Assembly (NCBI RefSeq): GCF_001644195.2
Contig: NZ_LWBL02000030.1
Location: 62,001-126,000 of the forward strand
From: Bacillus marinisedimentorum
Lineage (GTDB): Bacteria; Bacillota; Bacilli; Bacillales; Bacillaceae_O
DNA length: 64,000 nucleotides
Direction of reading: 5' to 3'
The notes beneath the pieces are model-generated. The model was not told the DNA's origin. It ran no database searches and worked only from the letters and a program-made list of their open reading frames with translations. Within the stretch, counting starts at the first letter, position 1. Every line of letters begins with the position of its first letter. Both the position numbers and the translations under genes were made by a program. Shown one piece after another: positions 38,481 through 47,116 of this stretch.

Positions 38481-39272
38481 ATGAAATTACTATTTGTTGG
38501 TGATGTAGTCGGATCACCGGGCCGTAAAATGATAACTGAATATTTGCCAAGGTTGAAGAAAAAATACAGGCCGCAGGTGACGATTGTCAATGGTGAAAAC
38601 GCAGCAGGCGGCAGAGGGATCACGGAAAAGATCTACAGGAATATTCTCGAATCAGGCGCACAGGCTGTTACACTTGGAAACCATGCGTGGGACAACAAAG
38701 AAATCTTTGAATTTATCGATGATGCCCCAAAGATGGTAAGGCCGGCCAACTTCCCGGATGCGCCCGGCAAAGGGTCTGCCCTTTTGAATATTAATGGCAT
38801 ATCTGTCGGTGTGATCAATCTGCAAGGCCGTACATTCTTACCGGCACTTGACTGCCCGTTCCGCAAAGCTGATGAACTGCTTGAAAAAATGAAAGGGAAG
38901 GCCGATATCATTTTTGTTGACTTCCATGCTGAAGCAACAAGTGAAAAGCAGGCAATGGGCTGGTATCTCGATGGAAGAGTGAGTGCAGTTGTTGGTACCC
39001 ATACACATGTCCAGACGGCAGATAACCGAATCCTGCCAGGCGGAACCGCATACATGAGCGATGTCGGAATGACGGGTCCCTATGACGGAGTTCTCGGCAT
39101 GGACCGGGAAGCCGTCATTACCAAATTTCTGACAAATCTGCCTGTGCGGTTTGAAGTAACCAAAGGAAGGGAACAGTTAAGTGCTGTCCTTATCGATATT
39201 GATGAAAAAACGGGTGCCGCATCATCGATTAAACGAATGATGATCAATGAGGATTCGCCTTTTTTTGATTGA
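38481..39272 (+). CDS. ymdB: YmdB, calcineurin-like phosphodiesterase
   Basis: A 263-residue metallophosphoesterase (TIGR00282 type) with the metal motifs FVGDVVGSPGR, NGENAAGGRG, LGNHAWDN, VDFHAEATSEK and GTHTHVQTADNRIL. In B. subtilis YmdB hydrolyses 2',3'-cyclic nucleotides and is needed for biofilm gene expression. The frame could open at 38412, but AGAAAGGAATCAGG before the ATG at 38481 and the family start MKLLFVGD fix it. It follows rny, the constant Bacillus order. Confidence 0.95.
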   Translation: MKLLFVGDVVGSPGRKMITEYLPRLKKKYRPQVTIVNGENAAGGRGITEKIYRNILESGAQAVTLGNHAWDNKEIFEFIDDAPKMVRPANFPDAPGKGSALLNINGISVGVINLQGRTFLPALDCPFRKADELLEKMKGKADIIFVDFHAEATSEKQAMGWYLDGRVSAVVGTHTHVQTADNRILPGGTAYMSDVGMTGPYDGVLGMDREAVITKFLTNLPVRFEVTKGREQLSAVLIDIDEKTGAASSIKRMMINEDSPFFD

Positions 39273-39449
39273 TAAAGCGCTGTACGGGGAATCCGGCCTG
39301 CTGTTGCCGCCTCAAAGCAGGCGTCTATCACATTTCCCTTTTGCCCGGTTATAAGCCGTCGGCGGCCAGTGACATTACCGATGAGCCCCTCCTAAAGGAA
39401 GACTGAGCATAGGTCCTTTTCATTTCTTTTTGAATTTTCGAAAAATAAA

Positions 39450-39478
39450 GCAGGAATATGAGTTATGGTCGTGAATAT
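39450..39478 (+). promoter_or_regulatory. Candidate sigma-H promoter of spoVS
   Basis: GCAGGAATA, 11 bases, then CGTGAATAT; close to the sigma-H pattern RnAGGAWWW and RnnGAATWW with one mismatch. spoVS of B. subtilis is known to be sigma-H dependent. The rest of the 250-base ymdB-spoVS gap contains a CCTGCT / AGCAGG hairpin but no gene. Confidence 0.55.
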
Positions 39479-39522
39479 ATGTAAAAGGAGATTCATTTCT
39501 ATTTTTCAAGGAGGTACCAGGA

Positions 39523-39783
39523 ATGGAGATATTAAAAGTTTCAGCAAAGTCGAACCCTAACTCTGTAGCAGGAGCACTTGCAGGCGTTTTACGTGAACGA
39601 GGCGGTGCGGAAATCCAGGCAATTGGTGCTGGGGCATTAAATCAAGCCGTGAAAGCGGTAGCGATTGCACGGGGATTTGTTGCACCAAGCGGAGTGGATT
39701 TAATTTGCATCCCTGCTTTTACTGATATTTTAATTGACGGGGAAGAAAGAACAGCAATAAAGTTGATTGTTGAGCCCCGCTGA
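39523..39783 (+). CDS. spoVS: Stage V sporulation protein S
   Basis: An 86-residue Alba-like small protein, almost invariant among spore formers: MEILKVSAKSNPNSVAGALA, AIGAGALNQAVKAVAIARGF, GVDLICIPAFTDI and ending KLIVEPR. It is needed for spore coat and late sporulation events; biochemical role uncertain, nucleic-acid binding suggested by the fold. AAGGAGG precedes the ATG. Confidence 0.97.
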   Translation: MEILKVSAKSNPNSVAGALAGVLRERGGAEIQAIGAGALNQAVKAVAIARGFVAPSGVDLICIPAFTDILIDGEERTAIKLIVEPR

Positions 39784-39798
39784 TCATAACGCTATACA

Positions 39799-39838
39799 AA
39801 ACCTGTTTGTCCCGATGGGCAAACAGGTTATTTTATTT
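39799..39838 (+). terminator. Terminator after spoVS
   Basis: AACCTGTTTG / CAAACAGGTT stem, extended by CCC/GGG in the loop, then ATTTTATTTT. Confidence 0.88.
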
Positions 39839-40225
39839 TCAAAAGGCTATGCGAAAGCTCAGTATAAATTTAGTATAATGTTGATTAAAGGGAAAGTGCG
39901 AGGGTCCCCGGATATGGAATCGCCTTTCCTGGTGTTTATTCTAAATACAATCTCCTGCTGGAATACATACTGGACAAGAACTCGCGGCCCAAAATGGGTG
40001 GGGAGCCTCGAGGAATATAGGAACCTCTGCTGAAAACTTTCACGTGCTGTGGCAGCGCAGAGGGCAGTGCGTCCTGTACAAGTGCAGAAAGCGGGATGAA
40101 GCCCCTGTCAACAGATGACCTGTCTGATAAAGCCCTGTCAATAAGGGTTTGCATGGGTTAGCATTGATAACAGGCTCTTGTGAAATCATTGTGCAGCGCA
40201 GTCTTTTAAAAAGGTGGAATGGATA
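39839..40225 (+). other. Gene-free interval before the dipeptidase gene, with an F1-like remnant
   Basis: At 39839-39915 the sequence AAAAGGCTATGCGAAAGCTC, then TGTTGATT and AAAGTGCGAGGGTCCCCGG resembles the left half of F1. The F1-like stretch also contains TATAAT (39876-39881), a possible -10. The remaining 300 bases hold several short inverted segments and repeated CAGCGCAG and CCCTGTCAA motifs but no recognisable riboswitch or gene. Confidence 0.4.
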
Positions 40226-41152
40226 ATGAAAATTTTTGACGCACATTGCGATGTGTTATTGAAAATGCGTTTTGACCCGGCAATTCGATTCAAGGACAGC
40301 AGCAGCCTTCACACGAATCTCGTCAAGCTGAAAAAATCGAATGCCTTTATTCAGGTCTTCGCAATCTACATACCGGAACAGGTTCCATATGATCAGAGGT
40401 TTTTAACGGCACTCGAAATGGCAGACTTGTTTCATTCCAAAATACTCGGCCGCCATCCCGAAATGAAAGCAATACAGTCCAGGAAGGATATCGAAGGCTT
40501 GAAGGAAGGGGAAATCGGCGCGGTGCTTGCCCTTGAAGGCTGTGATGCAATCGGTTCTGATCCAGTCAAGCTGAAAACCCTCCTTCGTCTCGGGGTTTCA
40601 TCTGTCGGGCTGACGTGGAATTATGCCAATCAAGTTGCAGACGGGATCCTGGAAAGCCGCGGGGCCGGTTTGTCGGCTTTCGGCGTTGATACCGTCAATA
40701 TGCTGAATGAGGCGCGGGTATGGACAGATGTCTCCCATTTATCAGTAAACGGTTTCTGGGATGTTATGGACGCGGCAAGGTACCCTATTGCTTCCCATTC
40801 GAACGCAAAGTCGCTGTGCGGTCATGTCCGCAATCTTGAAGATGACCAAATTGAAGCGCTTATCCGTAAAGATGGAATGATCGGCATCACCTTTGTGCCG
40901 GACTTCCTGAACGATGATGCAGACAGCGCCACGATTGATGATGTAATCCGCCATCTTGACCATGTTTGTTCTCTTGGAGGTGCCGATAACGTCGGCTTCG
41001 GGTCGGATTTTGACGGCATCGGCAGAACTCCGCTTCATTTGGATGACTACGGTAACTATAGCAACCTTATTGAGCGGCTTATCAACTATTATTCTAACGA
41101 TCAAGTGGATAAATTCACCCATAACAATTTTATTAACCATTTTCCGCGGTGA
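40226..41152 (+). CDS. Membrane dipeptidase-like protein (peptidase M19)
   Basis: A 308-residue binuclear zinc dipeptidase of the M19/renal dipeptidase family: metal motif FDAHCD at residues 4-9, VLALEGCDAIG with the bridging glutamate, VGLTWNYANQVADG, PIASHSNAKSLCGHVRN with the zinc histidines, and VGFGSDFDGI. It may cleave dipeptides, including D-amino-acid forms. A GTG at 40214 is in frame, but AAAGGTGG at 40209-40217 overlaps it and serves the ATG at 40226. It stands alone between spoVS and korAB. Specific substrate unknown. Confidence 0.9.
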   Translation: MKIFDAHCDVLLKMRFDPAIRFKDSSSLHTNLVKLKKSNAFIQVFAIYIPEQVPYDQRFLTALEMADLFHSKILGRHPEMKAIQSRKDIEGLKEGEIGAVLALEGCDAIGSDPVKLKTLLRLGVSSVGLTWNYANQVADGILESRGAGLSAFGVDTVNMLNEARVWTDVSHLSVNGFWDVMDAARYPIASHSNAKSLCGHVRNLEDDQIEALIRKDGMIGITFVPDFLNDDADSATIDDVIRHLDHVCSLGGADNVGFGSDFDGIGRTPLHLDDYGNYSNLIERLINYYSNDQVDKFTHNNFINHFPR

Positions 41153-41229
41153 AGCATGTAACTAATGTACATTTTTTGTCGATAATAAAGGTGCAGGGGC
41201 TTGCTTTTTTGCGGCTATAGGTCTAGAAT

Positions 41230-41243
41230 TGTAAGCGTTTAGA
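41230..41243 (+). promoter_or_regulatory. Candidate cre site upstream of korAB
   Basis: TGTAAGCGTTTAGA matches the CcpA catabolite-responsive element pattern (TGTAANCGNTTACA) with one mismatch. It lies about 140 bases before korA, in a position compatible with carbon-source control. No clear -35/-10 pair was found between it and the gene. Confidence 0.45.
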
Positions 41244-41382
41244 GTACATATCCAAAAGATTAGTATCACTTAGAAAGTTTAGAATACTCTTATTCCGCTT
41301 CTGGTGGTATGATTGGAACAGTGCTGCACTTAAACAATAGCATTCTTTGTCACATTGATTGCAACAAAAGGGGTGTAGAAAA

Positions 41383-43122
41383 ATGATAAGTCAGCTTTCC
41401 TGGAAAGTTGGAGGACAGCAGGGTGAAGGGATCGAGAGTACCGGGGAAATATTCTCGATAGCACTGAATCGATTGGGGTATTACTTGTATGGCTACCGCC
41501 ACTTTTCCTCACGTATCAAAGGGGGACATACAAACAATAAAATCCGCGTAAGCACTACGCAAGTACGCTCAGTGTCTGACGATCTTGACATTCTTGTCGC
41601 GTTTGACCAGGAGACAATCGATGTCAATTTCCATGAACTGAGGCAGGGAGGCATTGTGCTTGCCGATGCAAAGTTCAACCCGTCCATACCGGATGAGTCA
41701 AAAGCATCATTGTATGCGGTTCCATTTACAGACATCGCCACCGAGCTAGGGACTTCCCTAATGAAGAACATGGTGGCGGTAGGAGCATCAAGTGCGATAT
41801 TGGATATAGATATTAATGTGTATGAAGAAGTTGTTAACGAGATATTCGGCCGTAAAGGTCAGCAAATCGTCGATAAAAACATGGAAGCGATCAAGCAAGG
41901 TGCAGAGCGTGTAAAAGAGCAGGCTGGAGCAGAATTCGAAACGATGCAGCTTCAAAAAGCGGACGGCAAAAAGCGCATGTTCATGATCGGCAACGATGCG
42001 ATTGCGATGGGAGCAGTAGCCGGCGGTGTCCGTTTCATGGCTGCTTATCCGATTACACCAGCTTCAGAGATTATGGAATATCTCATCAAAAAGCTGCCTG
42101 ATTTCGGCGGGACAGTTATTCAGACAGAGGATGAAATTGCTGCTGCCACGATGGCGATCGGTGCCAACTATGCCGGAACGCGGACCCTGACCGCCTCTGC
42201 TGGACCAGGCCTGTCGCTGATGATGGAAGCAATCGGGCTTTCAGGCATCACCGAGACACCGCTCATGATTGTGGATACACAGCGCGGCGGACCCAGCACA
42301 GGACTTCCTACCAAACAGGAACAATCCGACTTGATGGCGATGATTTACGGTACACATGGGGAAATTCCTAAAGTTGTCATCGCGCCGAGTACGGTTGAAG
42401 AAGCATTTTATGACAGCATCCAGGCTTTGAATATAGCAGAAGAATTCCAGTGCCCTGTCATTCTTCTTTCCGATTTGCAGCTTTCACTGGGCAAACAGAC
42501 TGTCGAGCCGCTTGATTATAATAAAATCGAAGTGCGCCGCGGCAAGCTGATGAAAGAAGAAAACTTGCCGGAACTGGATGCCAAGGAAAACTTCAAACGC
42601 TATGAAGTGACAGAAGACGGCGTTTCGCCTCGTGTTGTGCCGGGCATGAAAAACGGCTTGCACCACGTCACAGGCGTTGAGCATGCTGAAACAGGCAAAC
42701 CTTCTGAAGTTGCTGAAAACCGACTTGCACAGATGGATAAACGTCTTCGCAAGCTGAACCGGCTGAATTTCGATACACCAGTACATATTGATGCCGCACA
42801 CGATCAGGCAGATGTATTGATTGTCGGTTTCAATTCTACCCGCGGTGCGATTGAAGAAGCGAAAGTACGGCTTGAAGAAGAAGGCAAAAAGGTTAACCAT
42901 GCACATATAAGGCTTGTGCATCCATTTCCGGCGGAAGAAATGAAGCCGCTTGTGGAAAATGCCAGGAAAATCCTTGTCGTGGAACATAATGCAACAGGCC
43001 AGCTGGCGAACCTTTTGAAGATGAACTTGCCGGTTGCCGATAAAGTCATCAATTTGAAAAAATATGACGGCAATCCATTCACACCAAGTCATGTTTACGA
43101 CAAATGCAAGGAGTTGTTCTAA
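41383..43122 (+). CDS. korA: 2-oxoacid:ferredoxin oxidoreductase, fused gamma-alpha subunit
   Basis: A 579-residue subunit: the N-terminal gamma domain (GGQQGEGIESTGEIFSIALNRLGYY, SSRIKGGHTNNKIRVS) is fused to the alpha domain (FMIGNDAIAMGAVAGGVRFMAAYPITPASEIMEYL, QTEDEIAAATMAIGANYAGTRTLTASAGPGLSLM, DTQRGGPSTGLPTKQEQSDL). With KorB it oxidatively decarboxylates a 2-oxoacid, probably 2-oxoglutarate, to the acyl-CoA with ferredoxin as acceptor. The frame extends to 41359, but AAAGGGGTG near 41367-41376 serves the ATG at 41383. The next gene starts at the base after the stop. Confidence 0.93.
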   Translation: MISQLSWKVGGQQGEGIESTGEIFSIALNRLGYYLYGYRHFSSRIKGGHTNNKIRVSTTQVRSVSDDLDILVAFDQETIDVNFHELRQGGIVLADAKFNPSIPDESKASLYAVPFTDIATELGTSLMKNMVAVGASSAILDIDINVYEEVVNEIFGRKGQQIVDKNMEAIKQGAERVKEQAGAEFETMQLQKADGKKRMFMIGNDAIAMGAVAGGVRFMAAYPITPASEIMEYLIKKLPDFGGTVIQTEDEIAAATMAIGANYAGTRTLTASAGPGLSLMMEAIGLSGITETPLMIVDTQRGGPSTGLPTKQEQSDLMAMIYGTHGEIPKVVIAPSTVEEAFYDSIQALNIAEEFQCPVILLSDLQLSLGKQTVEPLDYNKIEVRRGKLMKEENLPELDAKENFKRYEVTEDGVSPRVVPGMKNGLHHVTGVEHAETGKPSEVAENRLAQMDKRLRKLNRLNFDTPVHIDAAHDQADVLIVGFNSTRGAIEEAKVRLEEEGKKVNHAHIRLVHPFPAEEMKPLVENARKILVVEHNATGQLANLLKMNLPVADKVINLKKYDGNPFTPSHVYDKCKELF

Positions 43123-43989
43123 ATGGCAACGTTTAAAGAATTCAGAAACAATGTGAAACCGAACTGGTGCCCGGGCTGCGGAGACTTTTCCGTACAGGCT
43201 GCCATCCAGCGGGCAGCGGCCAACGCCGGTCTTGAACCTCATGAACTTGCAGTCATCTCCGGCATAGGTTGTTCTGGCCGGATTTCAGGATATATAAACG
43301 CATACGGCTTCCATGGCATCCATGGCCGAGTTCTGCCGATTGCCCAGGGCGTTAAAATGGGCAACAGGGATTTGAAAGTCATCGCTTCCGGAGGGGACGG
43401 CGATGGTTTTGCAATCGGAATGGGTCACACCGTCCATGCCATCCGCCGCAATATCGATATCACGTATATCGTAATGGATAACCAGATCTACGGCCTGACA
43501 AAAGGGCAGACTTCTCCGAGAAGCGGCACAGGGTTCAAGACGAAGAGCACCCCGCATGGCTCCATCGAGTCATCCCTGTCCGTTATGGAAATGGCACTGA
43601 CCGCTGGAGCGACATTTGTCGCTCAGAGTTTCTCAAGTGATTTGAAGGAATTGACTTCTCTTATTGAAGAAGGCATGAATCATAAGGGTTTCTCGCTTAT
43701 CAACGTATTCAGTCCTTGTGTCACTTACAACAAAGTGAACACGTACGACTGGTTCAAGGAAAATTTGGTGAAGCTCAGTGACAGAGAAGGATATGATCCA
43801 TCAAGCAGAACAGGGGCTATGCAGACATTGATGGAACACAATGGATTGGTAACAGGGCTGATTTATCAGAACAAAGAGCAGCCGTCTTATCAGCACCTTG
43901 TCCATAACTTCAGTGAACAGCCGCTTTCAGAAAGCAATCTTACCATCAGTGAAGATAAGTTCAGCGAACTGGTTTCCGAATTTATGTAA
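43123..43989 (+). CDS. korB: 2-oxoacid:ferredoxin oxidoreductase, beta subunit
   Basis: A 288-residue thiamine-diphosphate subunit: WCPGCGDFSV and ISGIGCSGRISGY supply iron-sulfur cysteines together with FSPCVTYN. The ThDP/Mg motif is ASGGDGDGFAIGMGHTVHAIRRN, followed by YIVMDNQIYGLTKGQTSPRS. AAGGAG lies in the end of korA. Substrate assignment to 2-oxoglutarate is by family similarity; pyruvate cannot be excluded. These genes are absent from B. subtilis at this position but known in other Bacillaceae. Confidence 0.93.
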   Translation: MATFKEFRNNVKPNWCPGCGDFSVQAAIQRAAANAGLEPHELAVISGIGCSGRISGYINAYGFHGIHGRVLPIAQGVKMGNRDLKVIASGGDGDGFAIGMGHTVHAIRRNIDITYIVMDNQIYGLTKGQTSPRSGTGFKTKSTPHGSIESSLSVMEMALTAGATFVAQSFSSDLKELTSLIEEGMNHKGFSLINVFSPCVTYNKVNTYDWFKENLVKLSDREGYDPSSRTGAMQTLMEHNGLVTGLIYQNKEQPSYQHLVHNFSEQPLSESNLTISEDKFSELVSEFM

Positions 43990-44045
43990 ATCAATCATCT
44001 CCGGTTCACTATCCGGAGATAATACCTGAATAGCAAGCTGAATCG

Positions 44046-44081
44046 AGGACGAAATCGCATAAGATTTCGTCCTGTTTTTTT
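44046..44081 (+). terminator. Terminator after korB (shared module with mlpA terminator)
   Basis: Perfect 11-bp stem AGGACGAAATC / GATTTCGTCCT, six-base loop, seven T residues. The same hairpin with the same 5' flank AGCAAGCTGA occurs after mlpA. A CTCCGG / CCGGAG hairpin at about 43998-44020 precedes it. Confidence 0.92.
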
Positions 44082-44088
44082 ATTGTTA

Positions 44089-44265
44089 TGGAAATTATAA
44101 AATGTAAGCGTTGTGGATAAAAAGCCAGAAGTGAATCGTCCAGTTCCAGGCGCCAGCGTCTATCGTCATAAGCGGGAGATCCCCTCCGGGAGGAAAGAGC
44201 ACCCCCCTGCGGGTAGCCCCCGCTTATGCGTACGCCGCTAAGCGGGCGCCTTGCGCATTTGTTCC
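44089..44265 (+). repeat. F2 repeat element, copy 3
   Basis: TGGAAATTATAAAATGTAAG, CGTTGTGGATAAAAAGCCAG, GTCCAGTTCCAGGCGCCAGC, CATAAGCGGGAGATCCCC and the arm CGCTTATGCGTACGCCGC, ending GGCGCCTTGCGCATTTGTTC. It starts eight bases after the T-tract of the korB terminator. The remaining 280 bases before tdh hold only the tdh promoter. Confidence 0.84.
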
Positions 44266-44466
44266 TTGCATATTCCTTCAAAATTTAACAATCCCCACAT
44301 CTGTAACTGAATCGGTAAGGAAGTTTTGCCGGCTGTTATTCGGTTTGGAAAGCAGGGACCTTTCGGCATATTGCGTCAGTCGCTTGCATTTTTTCTATAT
44401 TTTCAAAAAAAAATTGCTGTTTTTTCGTGCAGATGATCAAGTGTTTTTATGAGGTGGACACTACCC

Positions 44467-44496
44467 TTTACCGTATTTCGTTATTAATGTTAGAAT
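44467..44496 (+). promoter_or_regulatory. Candidate sigma-A promoter of tdh
   Basis: TTTACC and TAGAAT, 18-base spacer, 50 bases upstream of the tdh start. Confidence 0.5.
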
Positions 44497-44546
44497 GAAA
44501 GAGGTCTAATACATTTCGATTAATGACGGAAAAAGAGGTGTTCACA

Positions 44547-45587
44547 GTGAATGGAAAAATGAAAGCGATCGTCAAAGCTGAAAGAAGCCCTGGAGCAGAA
44601 CTGCAGGAAGTTGATATTCCATCGATTGGCCCTGATGAAGCGCTGATCAAAGTGGAGGCAACGTCGATCTGCGGAACAGATGTGCATATTTATAATTGGG
44701 ATGAGTGGTCACAGAGCCGGATTAAGCCTCCTTATATATTCGGCCATGAATTTGCCGGTAAAGTAGTGGAAATTGGTGAAAATGTGACGAATGTAAAAAT
44801 CGGTGATTACGTCTCCGCTGAAACCCATTTTGTATGCCATGATTGTCCGCAATGCCGCACTGGTAACTACCATATTTGCAAAAACACAAAGATTTTAGGC
44901 GTGGATACAAATGGCTGTTTTGCTGAGTATACAGCAATCCCGGCGGAAAACCTGTGGAAGAACCCGGATCATCTCCCGCCTGATGTGGCTTCCGTGCAGG
45001 AACCGATGGGGAATGCGGTCCATACCGTGCTTTCCGGGGATGTTGCGGGAAAAACAGTTGCTGTCATCGGATGCGGCCCGATCGGCCTTATGGCGGTCGG
45101 TGTTGCCAAAGCGGCAGGAGCTTCCCAGGTGCTGGCCTTTGACTTGAACGATTATCGACTTGGACTTGCTGAAAAGATGGGTGCGACAACAGCCGTTAAT
45201 TCCAAACATACAGATCCCGTAGAAAAAGTGATGTCCTTGACTGACGGAAACGGTGTGGATGTAGTTTGTGAAATGTCAGGCCATCCTGTTGCGATCGACC
45301 AGGGATTCAAGATGCTCACAAACGGGGGCAGAATGTCAATATTGAGTCTTCCGGTAAAACCTGTCGAAATCGATATCACAAATGATATTGTATTTAAAGG
45401 AATCCAGGTCAACGGCATCACAGGGCGGAAAATGTATGAAACATGGCAGCAAGTGTCAAGACTGCTTGCATCAGGCCAGGTTGATCTTGCGCCGGTTATC
45501 ACCCACCATTTGCCGCTTGAGGACTTTGAAGAAGGATTCCGCTTGATGAATGATGGGAAATGTGGGAAGGTTGTTTTGAAGCCATAA
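44547..45587 (+). CDS. tdh: L-threonine 3-dehydrogenase
   Basis: A 346-residue zinc medium-chain dehydrogenase oxidising threonine to 2-amino-3-ketobutyrate with NAD. Motifs: TSICGTDVHIYNWDEW (catalytic zinc cysteine), GHEFAGKVVEIGENV, structural-zinc cysteines in HFVCHDCPQCRTGNYHIC, and Rossmann AVIGCGPIGLMAVGVAKAAGA. An in-frame ATG exists at 44523, but AGAGGTG at 44534-44540 indicates the GTG at 44547 (MNGKMKAIVKAE), in line with B. subtilis. Its product is cleaved by Kbl downstream. Confidence 0.95.
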   Translation: MNGKMKAIVKAERSPGAELQEVDIPSIGPDEALIKVEATSICGTDVHIYNWDEWSQSRIKPPYIFGHEFAGKVVEIGENVTNVKIGDYVSAETHFVCHDCPQCRTGNYHICKNTKILGVDTNGCFAEYTAIPAENLWKNPDHLPPDVASVQEPMGNAVHTVLSGDVAGKTVAVIGCGPIGLMAVGVAKAAGASQVLAFDLNDYRLGLAEKMGATTAVNSKHTDPVEKVMSLTDGNGVDVVCEMSGHPVAIDQGFKMLTNGGRMSILSLPVKPVEIDITNDIVFKGIQVNGITGRKMYETWQQVSRLLASGQVDLAPVITHHLPLEDFEEGFRLMNDGKCGKVVLKP

Positions 45588-45615
45588 GGGGTTTGCCTTC
45601 CAGGCTTATAGCCTA

Positions 45616-45712
45616 TAGTTGATTGTGCACGGGGGAGATTTTGCCAGTGTCCGTGACTCCTGCCGGCCGGGAGCGGAGCGCCATGTGAGACTACGCAGGA
45701 ACAGTTGGAAAA
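45616..45712 (+). repeat. Diverged F1-like sequence between tdh and kbl
   Basis: AGTTGATTG, then GTGACTCCTGCCGG and GTGAGACTACGCAGGAACAG resemble the F1 core in the same order as 3262-3325. The terminal inverted repeats and the CCCCGCGG block are missing. It fills half of the 192-base gap. Confidence 0.45.
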
Positions 45713-45779
45713 TCGCCTCAGTGTGCCTTTTGGAAATGATGATAGAGCATAATAAAGCAAATCGAAAAGGAGTGGGAAA

Positions 45780-46955
45780 ATGAAAGGTTTTGAATACTTG
45801 CAGGCTGAACTGGATGAAATGAAAAAGAGCGGGACATTCCGAAAGCTGGTCCCGCTTGAGTCTGACCAGGGATCGAAAGTAACCGTCGGGGGCAAAGAAG
45901 TGATCCAGCTTTCTTCTAATAACTATCTTGGCCTTACGACACACCCGAAAATGAAAGAAGCTGCACTTGAGGCAGTAGACAAATACGGTGCCGGAACTGG
46001 TTCCGTCCGTACAATTGCCGGTACTTTCAAAATGCATGAAGAGTTTGAAGAGAAGCTTGCTAAATTCAAGCATACAGAAGCTGCCCTTGTTTTCCAATCC
46101 GGTTTTACAACAAATCAGGGTGTACTGTCTGCCATCCTTACCGAGGAAGATGTTGTCATATCTGATGCTTTGAATCATGCCTCCATCATTGACGGGATCA
46201 GGCTCACAAAGGCCGCACGGAAAGTATACCGCCATGTTGATATGGAACATCTTGAAGAGTGTTTGAAAGAAACGTCAGAGTATCGGAAGCGGCTGATCGT
46301 TACCGACGGTGTTTTTTCCATGGATGGAAATATCGCGCCGCTGCCCGAAATTGTGGAACTTGCTGAGAAGTATGATGCCCTTGTAATGGTCGATGATGCC
46401 CATGCGAGCGGGGTACTAGGTGAAAACGGCCGCGGCACCGTCAACCATTTCGGTCTGGATGGACGTGTACATATCCAGGTTGGCACGCTTAGTAAAGCGA
46501 TCGGTGTACTGGGTGGATATGTAGCGAGCACGCAGACATTGCGGGATTATTTAATCCACAAAGGGCGCCCGTTCCTTTTCTCAACGTCACATCCGCCAGC
46601 AGTTGTGGCAGCGGCAAGTGCTGCTATTGATGTGCTGCTTGATGAACCCGAGCTTATTGAAAAATTATGGGATAACACTGAGTTTTTCAAAAAAGGCTTA
46701 AAAGAAATCGGTTTTGATATCGGCCATAGCAAAACACCAATCACACCGGTAATGGTCGGTGATGATGCAAAGGCCCATACGCTTTCCGACAAGCTGCTTG
46801 AAAACGGTGTATTCGCCCAGGGGATCGCTTTTCCTACCGTGCCGCACGGAGCTGCCCGGGTGCGTACGATTGTAACTGCAGAACATTCAAAGGAAGAATT
46901 GCAGCAGGCGCTTGATGCTTTTGAAAAAGCGGGCAAAGAACTCGGGCTTGTATAA
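45780..46955 (+). CDS. kbl: Glycine C-acetyltransferase (2-amino-3-ketobutyrate CoA ligase)
   Basis: A 391-residue PLP enzyme of the alpha-oxoamine synthase family: QLSSNNYLGLTTHPKM, GTGSVRTIAGTFKMHEEFE, DALNHASIIDGIRL, VDDAHASGVLGENGRGT, and the PLP lysine in VGTLSKAIGVLGGY. It cleaves 2-amino-3-ketobutyrate with CoA to glycine and acetyl-CoA, completing threonine breakdown begun by Tdh. The close paralogue BioF has the same fold; the tdh neighbour decides the assignment. AAAAGGAGTGGG precedes the ATG. Confidence 0.94.
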   Translation: MKGFEYLQAELDEMKKSGTFRKLVPLESDQGSKVTVGGKEVIQLSSNNYLGLTTHPKMKEAALEAVDKYGAGTGSVRTIAGTFKMHEEFEEKLAKFKHTEAALVFQSGFTTNQGVLSAILTEEDVVISDALNHASIIDGIRLTKAARKVYRHVDMEHLEECLKETSEYRKRLIVTDGVFSMDGNIAPLPEIVELAEKYDALVMVDDAHASGVLGENGRGTVNHFGLDGRVHIQVGTLSKAIGVLGGYVASTQTLRDYLIHKGRPFLFSTSHPPAVVAAASAAIDVLLDEPELIEKLWDNTEFFKKGLKEIGFDIGHSKTPITPVMVGDDAKAHTLSDKLLENGVFAQGIAFPTVPHGAARVRTIVTAEHSKEELQQALDAFEKAGKELGLV

Positions 46956-46985
46956 GTCCGGCAGCCCGAATGAAGGCGAATAAAT

Positions 46986-47016
46986 GCAGGGCCGGCCGGG
47001 CAAGGCCGGCCCTTGC
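46986..47016 (+). terminator. GC-rich hairpin after kbl
   Basis: GGGCCGGCC / GGCCGGCCC, perfect 9-bp arms with a six-base loop, followed by TTGCTGTCTTCTG. Very stable but with a poor T-tract. Confidence 0.65.
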
Positions 47017-47116
47017 TGTCTTCTGTGCGCATTAGGGATTGTCCGCCAGCGGATTAGAGGTTATAATTGTAAAATGTATGTTCGCTTATTTAGAGGCGAA
47101 GAGGAAGGAGATCAAA

